Of a stretch of DNA of 64,000 nucleotides, positions 57,357-64,000 are shown piece by piece. This stretch comes from Sphingomonas arvum (GTDB taxonomy: Bacteria; Pseudomonadota; Alphaproteobacteria; Sphingomonadales; Sphingomonadaceae). The stretch is taken from the NCBI RefSeq assembly GCF_026013565.1, contig NZ_JAPDOB010000002.1, forward strand, positions 62,001 to 126,000, in the 5' to 3' direction. Positions within the stretch are counted from its first letter, which is position 1; every line of letters begins with the position of its first letter. The translations under genes and the position numbers were made by a program. Below the pieces are notes generated by a model. The model was not told where the DNA came from. It did no database searches and saw nothing but the letters and a program-made list of their open reading frames with translations.

Positions 57357-57886
57357 TCCTCCGCGCCTCCGCACTGCTGGTGCTGCTCTACGCCCTCGGC
57401 TTTGTCCTGTTCAGCGTCACCTTGGGTACGCCGAACGAAGCGACACGGACCCAGGGCATCGTGGTCCTGACTGGCGGTCCGGGACGAATCGAGCGCGGGA
57501 TCGAGCTGATGCAGCGGCACCAGGCTCAGCGCATGTTGATCGCGGGCGCCGACCCGAGCGTGCGGCCGGCCGATCTCCGCCGGCGCCTAGGCCCGCGAAG
57601 CGCGCGTGTGCTGCGTTGCTGCGTCGACCTTGGTTCGGAAAGCGTCGACACCCGCTCCAACGCCGAGGAAGCCGGCCGCTGGATAGGGCGCCGCGGCTAC
57701 CGCTCCGTGCGGCTGATCACCAGCGACTGGCACATGCGGCGCGCGGAATATGAGTTCCACCATCACCTGGGTAAAGAGGTCACCATCATCCCCGACGCCG
57801 TCCCGACCCGCCCTCGCTTTCTGACCCTGTTCGGCGAGTATAACAAATACGTCCTGCGCCGCGCCGCGGTGTGGATGGACATGTGA
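57353..57886 (+). CDS. YdcF-like DUF218 protein
   Basis: The 177-residue protein has an N-terminal membrane anchor (ALLVLLYALGFVLFSV) and the DUF218 pattern: GIVVLTGGPGRIERGIELM, LIAGADPS, DTRSNAEEAGRW and LITSDWHMRRAEYEF. E. coli SanA and ElyC of this family act in envelope integrity and lipid carrier metabolism. It sits between ftsX and plsC in one overlapping series. Confidence 0.87.
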   Translation: MILRASALLVLLYALGFVLFSVTLGTPNEATRTQGIVVLTGGPGRIERGIELMQRHQAQRMLIAGADPSVRPADLRRRLGPRSARVLRCCVDLGSESVDTRSNAEEAGRWIGRRGYRSVRLITSDWHMRRAEYEFHHHLGKEVTIIPDAVPTRPRFLTLFGEYNKYVLRRAAVWMDM

Positions 57887-58611
57887 GAATGGCGATGCAG
57901 CGGTTCCGCTCCTTCCTCTACTTTGCCCTCTTCTACCCCGGCACCATCGTCTACTGCATCGCCAGCCTCATCGCCGCCGCATCCAGCCCTCGCGCGCTGC
58001 AGCGGGTGGTGCGCGGCTGGTCCGACTTCCACCACCAATTGGTACATCACCTGCTCGGCATTCGCTGGGAACAGGAGGGCGTGGTTCCGCCCGGTCCTTA
58101 TCTGGTCGCGATCAAGCACCAGGCGATGGTTGAGACGATCGAGTGCCTGCGGCTGGTGGATACCCCCGTGGTCGTGATGAAGCAGCTCTATGTCCAGATG
58201 CCGCTGCTCGGTGCCGTCATGCGCCGTTACGGCGTCATCCCTGTCGACCGTGAAGCGGGCGCGAGCGCGTTGCGCGAGATGATGGCCCTGGGCAAGGCGG
58301 CCAAGGCGGCGGGACGGCCGATCGTAATCTTTCCCGAAGGCACGCGAGTGCCCGTCGGCCAGGCGCCCGAGCTGCGTCCAGGCTTCGCCGGCTTGTACCG
58401 AGCACTCGGTATGCCGGTGGTGCCGGTCGCACTCGACAGCGGCCGGCTATGGCCCAAGGGTCTGCTCAAGCGCGCGGGCACGATTCGCGTGCACATCGGC
58501 GAGACGATCCCGCCCGGCCTCAAGCGCGACGAGATTGAACGGCGGGTTCATACGGCCCTGAACCAGTTCGAACTATCCGCGCAGGCGAGCCCCGAGCTTC
58601 TCGGCCGCTGA
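57883..58611 (+). CDS. plsC: 1-acyl-sn-glycerol-3-phosphate acyltransferase
   Basis: The roughly 242-residue membrane enzyme makes phosphatidic acid. Acyltransferase block I is KHQAMVETIE (HX4E, as often in alphaproteobacteria, rather than HX4D), block II is GVIPVDRE and block III is IFPEGTRVPVG. GTG 57883 overlaps the previous stop (GTGA); ATG 57889 is an alternative. The last 39 bases overlap the end of pheT on the other strand. Confidence 0.92.
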   Translation: MRMAMQRFRSFLYFALFYPGTIVYCIASLIAAASSPRALQRVVRGWSDFHHQLVHHLLGIRWEQEGVVPPGPYLVAIKHQAMVETIECLRLVDTPVVVMKQLYVQMPLLGAVMRRYGVIPVDREAGASALREMMALGKAAKAAGRPIVIFPEGTRVPVGQAPELRPGFAGLYRALGMPVVPVALDSGRLWPKGLLKRAGTIRVHIGETIPPGLKRDEIERRVHTALNQFELSAQASPELLGR

Positions 58612-60951
58612 CACGATCCGCGCTGAAACCGCGGCGATCTCGTCATCCGTCAGCGTCCGCTCGGTCGGCTGCAGGACAACCTCGACCGCGAGGCTCAACT
58701 GACCGCCCTCCGGCTGATAACGGTCGAACACCCGCGCGCCGACGATCAACGCCTTTTCAGCACCGCGCACCGCCCGGACCAGGGCATCCGCGGCAAGCTC
58801 GTCTGGAACGATGAACGCGAAGTCGCGGGTGACCGGCTGCAGCGTCGGCGGCGTAAAGGCGGGGCGGGTCCGCGTTGCTCCTCGCGGCGCCGGGATGGCA
58901 TCGAGGAACAGCTCCGCTGCCTGGGTGCCGGCCGGCACGTCAAACTGGCGCGCCAGCCGCGGATGCAACTCGCCAAAGGCTGCAAGGACTGCTTTGGGAC
59001 CGAGCCGAACCGTGGCCGAGCGGCCAGGATGCCAGGTCGGACCGGCATCCGGAAACACCTGCAGGTTGGAGACCGGGGCTCCAGCAGCCTCAAGTAGCGC
59101 GAGCACCTCCGCTTTGACATCGAACGGCGTGAAGGGCTGCGCCTTGCCGTGCTGCCATCGGCGCGGGGCCGCTTCCCCGGCCAGCACTATGCCCAGCGTC
59201 GGACGCTCGGCATCCGCAAGGTAGCGGCGACCGATCTCGAACAGCCGCACGCTTGTCGCGCCCCGGTCGAGGTTGCGACGGGCGGCTGCGAGCAGGCCGG
59301 GCAGGAGCGACGGTCGCATGACCTTCAGCTCTTCGCTGATCGGATTGGCGACGATCCAGGCAGCTTCCTGCTGGTCCGGGCCGAACGGCGCGGCCTCGGC
59401 CTCGCTCACGAAGCTCCAGGTGATTGCTTCGACGAGGCCGTTGGCGGCGGCGGCGCGTCTGACCCGCCGCTCCAGTCGCTGCGCCGCAGTGGCAGTCGGG
59501 CGAGCGACGCCCGCTGGGCGTGGCAGCGGGCTGGACGGAATGCCGTCGAAGCCGTGGATGCGGGCGACTTCCTCGACCAAGTCGGCCTCACCGTCGATGT
59601 CGGGACGCCAGCCCGGCGGCAGAACGCCGTCGCCAGTGACCTCGAACCCGAGCCGCTGCAGTATATTGGTCTGCTCGGACGCGGGCAGGTCGAGGCCGGC
59701 CAGGTCTGCGGTGCGGTCTGGGCGGAAGCGGACGGTGCGCGGCGCAACGACCTCTCGCCACCGTTCGGTCGTGGCTACTGCAACCTCCGACGCCTCGCCA
59801 CCGCACAGCTCGACGATCATCGCGGTCGCCGCTTCGGTCATGGCCTCCAGCGCAGTCGGATCGACCCCGCGCTCGAACCGGGCGCGCGCGTCGGAGGTGA
59901 TGGTGTGCCGCCGGCCGGTCGCGCCAATGCGCTCCGGATCGAACCAAGCGCATTCCAGCAGCAATTCAGTCGTGCGCTCTGAAACGCCGGTCTCCGCGCC
60001 ACCCATCACCCCGCCAAGGCCGAGCACCGCCTGTTCGTCGGCGATCACGCAATCCTCGCCGGTGACCGCATACTCCTTGTCGTTGAGTGCCAGGAAGCGC
60101 TCGCCATTTCGGGCGCGCCGGGCGACGACAGCACCCTTTAGCTTGGCTGCGTCGTATACGTGCAGCGGTCGCGCCTGATCGAGCGAGAAGAAGTTGGTGA
60201 TATCCACCAGCGCCGAGATCGGCCGCAGCCCGACGGCGATCAGCCGGCGTTTGAGCCATTCAGGCGACGCCCCGTTGCGAACTCCGCGGATCAGCCGCCC
60301 GGCGAACGCCTCGCACCCGCTCCCCTCCTCCACGCGGATCGCAATCGGGTTGGGGAACCTCGCCGCAACCGGCCGCACCGGCTGCTCGCGCAGTGTGCCA
60401 AGCCCGGCGGCTGCAAGGTCGCGCGCAATGCCGCGCACGCCCAGGCAGTCGGGCCGATTGGGCGTCAGCGCGACGTCGAACACCGGGTCATCGAGCCCCG
60501 CATACCTCGCGAAGCTGCTGCCCACCGGCGCGTCGACGGCAAGCTCGATGATGCCGTCGTGCTCTTCGCCCAGCTGAAGTTCGCGCACCGAGCACATCAT
60601 GCCACGGCTTTCGACGCCGCGAATGGCTGCAACCTTCAAAGTGAGGTCGCTGCCCGGCACATAGGCGCCGGGCGGCCCAAACACGCCCTTCATCCCGGCG
60701 CGCGCATTCGGCGCACCGCAGACCACCTGGACCGGACCTTCGCCGGCATCGACACTCAGCACCTGCAGCTTGTCAGCCTGCGGGTGGCGCTCGGCGCTGA
60801 GCACCTCGGCCACCCGGAACGGCGCGAGCGCCTCGGCCGGGTTGGTGACCTCCTCGACCTCCAGCCCGATGCGGGTGAGGGTGTCCGCTATCTCGTGGAG
60901 AGAGCAGGTGGTGTCGAGGTGGTCGCGGAGCCACGACAGGGTGAACTTCAT
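58573..60951 (-). CDS. pheT: Phenylalanine-tRNA ligase beta subunit
   Basis: The 792-residue subunit has [14 protein letters not shown], the EMAP-like tRNA-binding domain near residues 38-150, B3/B4 editing ([23 protein letters not shown]), the B5 domain, a catalytic-like core and a C-terminal ferredoxin-fold anticodon domain ([34 protein letters not shown]). ATG 60951 overlaps the pheS stop. Confidence 0.97.
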   Translation of the reverse strand: MKFTLSWLRDHLDTTCSLHEIADTLTRIGLEVEEVTNPAEALAPFRVAEVLSAERHPQADKLQVLSVDAGEGPVQVVCGAPNARAGMKGVFGPPGAYVPGSDLTLKVAAIRGVESRGMMCSVRELQLGEEHDGIIELAVDAPVGSSFARYAGLDDPVFDVALTPNRPDCLGVRGIARDLAAAGLGTLREQPVRPVAARFPNPIAIRVEEGSGCEAFAGRLIRGVRNGASPEWLKRRLIAVGLRPISALVDITNFFSLDQARPLHVYDAAKLKGAVVARRARNGERFLALNDKEYAVTGEDCVIADEQAVLGLGGVMGGAETGVSERTTELLLECAWFDPERIGATGRRHTITSDARARFERGVDPTALEAMTEAATAMIVELCGGEASEVAVATTERWREVVAPRTVRFRPDRTADLAGLDLPASEQTNILQRLGFEVTGDGVLPPGWRPDIDGEADLVEEVARIHGFDGIPSSPLPRPAGVARPTATAAQRLERRVRRAAAANGLVEAITWSFVSEAEAAPFGPDQQEAAWIVANPISEELKVMRPSLLPGLLAAARRNLDRGATSVRLFEIGRRYLADAERPTLGIVLAGEAAPRRWQHGKAQPFTPFDVKAEVLALLEAAGAPVSNLQVFPDAGPTWHPGRSATVRLGPKAVLAAFGELHPRLARQFDVPAGTQAAELFLDAIPAPRGATRTRPAFTPPTLQPVTRDFAFIVPDELAADALVRAVRGAEKALIVGARVFDRYQPEGGQLSLAVEVVLQPTERTLTDDEIAAVSARIVSAAEKLGARLRG

Positions 60952-62012
60952 GCACCCACTCCCTGGGACAAGGTGGGCACGGCTAGGGCGCTGAACCCAT
61001 AATGCTTCAGCCAGCGGATATCGCCGTCGAAGAACGCCCGCAGGTCGTCCATGCCGTATTTCAGCATCGCCAGCCGATCGACGCCCGTGCCGAAGGCGAA
61101 GCCTTGCCATTCGTCAGGATCGAGCCCGGCGGCGGCGATCACCTTGGGGTGGACCATTCCGCTGCCCAGCACCTCCATCCAACCGTCGGAGCCGCCCACG
61201 ACGCGGCGGCCCTTCTCCTGGCTGTAACCGACGTCGACCTCCGCCGATGGCTCGGTGAACGGGAAGTAGCTTGGCCGCAGGCGCAGTACGATGTCTTCGC
61301 GCTCGAAGAACGCCTTCAGGAACGTCTCCAGCGTCCACTTGAGGTGCCCCATGTGGATGGCTCGGTCGATCACCAGTCCCTCGATCTGGTGGAACATCGG
61401 CGTGTGCGTCGCATCGCTGTCGGAACGGTAGACCCGTCCGGGCGCGATGATCCGCAACGGTGTCCCGATCGACTGCATCGCCCGGATCTGCACCGGCGAG
61501 GTGTGGGTCCTCAGGACCCGGGCGGGCTCCCCGTCGCGCGGCTCGCAGTAAAAGGTGTCGTGCATCGCCCGCGCCGGATGGCTTTCGGGCATGTTGAGAG
61601 CGGTAAAGTTGTACCAGTCGGTTTCGATCTCCGGCCCTTCAGCGACTGCGAAGCCCAGGTCGGCGAAGATCTCGGCCAATTCCTCCATCACCTGGCTGAC
61701 CGGATGCACCGATCCCGTCGGCCGCTCGACAGCGGGCAGGGACAGGTCGACCCGCTCGGTGGCGAGCTTCCGTTCCAGCTCGGCCGCCTCAAGTTGTTCC
61801 TTGCGCTCGGCGATCGCCTCGGCGACCCGGCTGCGAATGCCCTGTATTTCGGGGCCGCGGGTCTGCCGCTCCTCAGGGCTCAATTGTCCCAGGGTCTTGA
61901 GCAGGGCCGTAACCCAGCCGCTCTTGCCCAGGGCGGCGACGCGGGCGCCATCCAGGGTCTGCAGGTCAACGGCTGCGGCGATCTGCCTCAAGGTGGTATT
62001 AAGGTCGCTCAT
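60948..62012 (-). CDS. pheS: Phenylalanine-tRNA ligase alpha subunit
   Basis: The 354-residue class II subunit has the N-terminal coiled coil, motif 2 ([10 protein letters not shown] and [22 protein letters not shown]) and motif 3 ([17 protein letters not shown]). ATG 62012 fits the usual N-terminus [11 protein letters not shown]. The conserved neighbour rplT lies 49 kb away, so this operon has been separated from rpmI-rplT. Confidence 0.97.
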   Translation of the reverse strand: MSDLNTTLRQIAAAVDLQTLDGARVAALGKSGWVTALLKTLGQLSPEERQTRGPEIQGIRSRVAEAIAERKEQLEAAELERKLATERVDLSLPAVERPTGSVHPVSQVMEELAEIFADLGFAVAEGPEIETDWYNFTALNMPESHPARAMHDTFYCEPRDGEPARVLRTHTSPVQIRAMQSIGTPLRIIAPGRVYRSDSDATHTPMFHQIEGLVIDRAIHMGHLKWTLETFLKAFFEREDIVLRLRPSYFPFTEPSAEVDVGYSQEKGRRVVGGSDGWMEVLGSGMVHPKVIAAAGLDPDEWQGFAFGTGVDRLAMLKYGMDDLRAFFDGDIRWLKHYGFSALAVPTLSQGVGA

Positions 62013-62058
62013 GATGGCCGCGCCTGTAGGCGAAGCGGTCCGGCGCGTCACCCCGCCG

Positions 62059-63474
62059 CTAATTGGGTACGAACGGGTAGGGCGAGATGGTCTTCCGGTT
62101 CTCGTGCACCGCCAAGGCACGGCCCGCCGGCGGAGTCGCGCGGTAGGGACATTGCAGCCGCGGGCAGATGGCGCACGCCGGCCCAACCGGCGTCGCCATA
62201 CCGCCGCTCAGGTCTAGGCCGTCCGCATAAGCGATGCGCTCGGCATGCCGCACCTCGCAGCCGAGTCCGATGGCGAGCAGTGAGTCATCCCGCAGGTCGG
62301 GGCGGATCGGCCGTTCGATGGTGCGGCTTATGGTGAAGAAGCGCTGGCCATCCGGAGTCTCGATGATCTGGCGGATGACCTGCCCCGGCGTCTGGAACGC
62401 GGCGTGGAGATGCCACCGTGGGCAGGTGCCGCCGAAGTGGCTGAATGGGAAGTTCTCGCCGGCATAGCGCTTGGAGATGTTCCCAGCCGGATCGACCCGC
62501 AGCATGAAGAAGGGCACGCCACGGGCGCTCGGCCGGCCCATGGTGGTCAGGCGGTGCGCCACTTGCTCGACATTGGCGCCGAATTCGGCACACAACCGGT
62601 CGATGGCATAGCGATAGCGCTCGGCGGCAGCGAGGAACTTGCCATATGGCATCATGATCGCGCCGGCGGCATAGTTGGCGAAGCTCATGTGCAGCAACCG
62701 GCGGCTGCCAGGATCGGGCGGCCGGGCGACCTCGACCATCCGCGCGAGGATCGGGTGAAATTCCAGCAGGGCTAGCTGATAGGCGATGCCGAAGGTCTTG
62801 TTTTCGGGCCTCAGCAGCGAGGAAAGCAGCAGCATCCGACGCTGCGGATCGTAGACCTGCGTGGCCTGCTCGAGCTCCTCGGGCGGCGCCACCCGTACCT
62901 CGACGCCATACGCTTCCTTGAGCCGGCGGCGCAGCGGCTCCGCCACCGACAGTGCATCGCCAAGGGCGCCGCCCAGCGTTTCGGCACCCTCCTCCAGCTC
63001 TGGCCAGTGGTTGCGTTGCGCCTGGATGTAGTCGCGAACCCAGGTCTCCGGCGTGATCAGGACGCGCGGATCGGACCCGCCGGTCGCCGCATCGGGCGGA
63101 TGCCGGTGCAGTTCGCGTAGCGCCGTGTAAAGCCGGGTCACGCCTTCGGCGAGCGCCGGGCTGTTGTCGGCAAGTTCCACAATCTCCTGGCGGCTGATGC
63201 CAAGGTCGCGGAACATGCCGTCGGAGAACACCTCGGCCAGCTGCTCTGCGCCTCCCTGCTCGCCACCCTCGCTCGCGAACTGCCGGATATCGACCTCGAA
63301 CGCCTCGGCCAGCCGCAACAGGATGCCGGCGGTAACCGGCCGCTGGTTGCGCTCGAGGTGGTTGAGATAACTTGGCGAGATGCCAAGCTCGCCGGCCATG
63401 GCGGTCTGCTGCAGCCCTCGATCACGGCGGAGGCGCTTGAGTCGGGCACCAAGGAAGAGCTTACGCTGCGCCAT
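62059..63474 (-). CDS. ScfR/RamB family XRE transcriptional regulator
   Basis: The 471-residue protein has an XRE HTH ([30 protein letters not shown]) at residues about 10-60, a central IrrE-like domain, and a C-terminal DUF2083 region with a Cys cluster in [16 protein letters not shown]. Relatives (RamB, PrpC/ScfR types) control acetate and propionate metabolism and may sense acyl-CoA. It is divergent from isocitrate lyase, supporting control of the glyoxylate shunt. ATG 63474. Confidence 0.9.
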   Translation of the reverse strand: MAQRKLFLGARLKRLRRDRGLQQTAMAGELGISPSYLNHLERNQRPVTAGILLRLAEAFEVDIRQFASEGGEQGGAEQLAEVFSDGMFRDLGISRQEIVELADNSPALAEGVTRLYTALRELHRHPPDAATGGSDPRVLITPETWVRDYIQAQRNHWPELEEGAETLGGALGDALSVAEPLRRRLKEAYGVEVRVAPPEELEQATQVYDPQRRMLLLSSLLRPENKTFGIAYQLALLEFHPILARMVEVARPPDPGSRRLLHMSFANYAAGAIMMPYGKFLAAAERYRYAIDRLCAEFGANVEQVAHRLTTMGRPSARGVPFFMLRVDPAGNISKRYAGENFPFSHFGGTCPRWHLHAAFQTPGQVIRQIIETPDGQRFFTISRTIERPIRPDLRDDSLLAIGLGCEVRHAERIAYADGLDLSGGMATPVGPACAICPRLQCPYRATPPAGRALAVHENRKTISPYPFVPN

Positions 63475-63489
63475 CAGCTGAGAACCTGT

Positions 63490-63522
63490 CAAGATTTTAC
63501 AAGTTGCACAAGTCTTTACTTG
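63490..63522. promoter_or_regulatory. CAAG repeats between the regulator and aceA (candidate operator)
   Basis: CAAG occurs at 63490, 63500 and 63509, about one helical turn apart, and the last half forms CAAGT-CTTT-ACTTG (63509-63522), a perfect 5-bp inverted repeat. The minus strand also shows TAAAAT, a -10-like hexamer for the regulator. The array lies 83-115 bases before the aceA start, suggesting autoregulation and control of aceA by the adjacent ScfR-type protein. Confidence 0.5.
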
Positions 63523-63603
63523 GCGGCTTCGCACTTTTCACCGAGCCCGACTCGGCGATTCTGCGGTTCTATCGACCTTCAGTTTCCAGTCAGGGGTCAG
63601 TTG

Positions 63604-64000
63604 ATGTCCGATTTCAGTCACGTCGTTTCCGCTCCGCCTGGTCGCTTCGATGGGATCGAGCGGCCTTATTCTGTGGAGGACGTGCAGCGCCTTCGCGGGT
63701 CGGTTCCGATCGACCACACGCTTGCCCATCGCGGTGCGCTGAAGCTTTGGGAGCTGCTCAATGGCCAGGAAGAGCCGGTCCGCGCGCTCGGCGCCGTCAC
63801 TGGCAACCAGGCCATGCAGATGGTCCGTGCCGGGCTGCAGGCCATCTACCTGTCAGGCTGGCAGGTCGCGGCGGATGCCAACACCGCCGGCGCCATGTAC
63901 CCCGACCAGTCGCTCTACCCCGCCAATGCTGGGCCGGAGCTCGCACGCCGCATCAACCGCACGTTGCAGCGTGCCGACCAGATCGAGCATCTTGAGGGCG
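63604..64000 (+). CDS. aceA: Isocitrate lyase (5' part, cut by window end)
   Basis: The frame from ATG 63604 stays open to the window end (132 residues). The sequence [34 protein letters not shown] and [19 protein letters not shown] is diagnostic for isocitrate lyase, the first enzyme of the glyoxylate shunt. The catalytic KKCGH loop lies beyond the window. It is divergent from the ScfR-type regulator. Confidence 0.95.
   Translation, partial: MSDFSHVVSAPPGRFDGIERPYSVEDVQRLRGSVPIDHTLAHRGALKLWELLNGQEEPVRALGAVTGNQAMQMVRAGLQAIYLSGWQVAADANTAGAMYPDQSLYPANAGPELARRINRTLQRADQIEHLEG

Overview
The window is a 64 kb piece of chromosome from an alphaproteobacterium, most probably a member of the Sphingomonadales. 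The grounds are high GC content, the gene order hemE / origin / maf-aroE-coaE-dnaQ with mnmE-mnmG-rsmG-parA-parB nearby (the alphaproteobacterial origin neighbourhood), DUF1491 and MmcB proteins, a long hibernation factor, and a split ribB/ribA pair. No insertion sequence, prophage, integrase or CRISPR array was seen. Almost every gene is an intact core gene, and many neighbours share stop and start codons.

Layout. 1-4.4 kb: end of an unidentified gene, a SOUL haem-binding protein, and a minus-strand riboflavin operon (small membrane protein, ribD, ribE, an HTH-fused ribB, ribH). 4.4-11 kb: tonB, gltX, nadE, prs, an SDR, a VOC protein, rpmI-rplT with a clear terminator. 11-16 kb: a compact chaperone-usher cluster with two SCPU-type subunits and a divergent miniature SCPU-like protein, then tRNA-Gly(GCC). 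16-24 kb: thioredoxin-TPR protein, Lon-N protein, ubiH, ftsK, lolA, xth, and the gene for active GTP cyclohydrolase II. 24-31 kb: YggS, a ThiE-like protein, an orphan barrel protein, and a DUF3576-leuS-lptE-holA operon.

31-36 kb holds mnmE-mnmG-rsmG-parA-parB read as one overlapping unit, with two parS-type sites inside the coding DNA. 36-40.6 kb holds two TerC genes, rho, hemJ and hemE. A probable chromosomal origin lies at about 40.6-40.9 kb (two strong DnaA boxes, hemE on one side and maf on the other). 40.9-48.8 kb: maf-aroE-coaE-dnaQ, hpf, ptsN, thioesterase, DUF1491, SleB-type hydrolase, MmcB, ankyrin protein, cysteine-cluster protein and a YgjP-type protease. 48.7-64 kb: PBP1A, msrB, a DUF2868/DUF3482 membrane-GTPase pair, tRNA-Leu(GAG), a zinc-ribbon protein, ftsE-ftsX-ydcF-plsC, pheS-pheT, and a ScfR/RamB-type regulator divergent from isocitrate lyase (aceA, cut by the window end).

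The most interesting signal is in riboflavin synthesis. RibB has an added N-terminal helix-turn-helix domain and a dead GTP cyclohydrolase II half. About 21 kb away, RibA has an intact cyclohydrolase half behind what looks like an eroded RibB half. A perfect inverted repeat sits directly in front of the HTH-ribB gene. This suggests a duplicated bifunctional enzyme whose copies lost opposite halves, one of which then gained a possible DNA-binding role.
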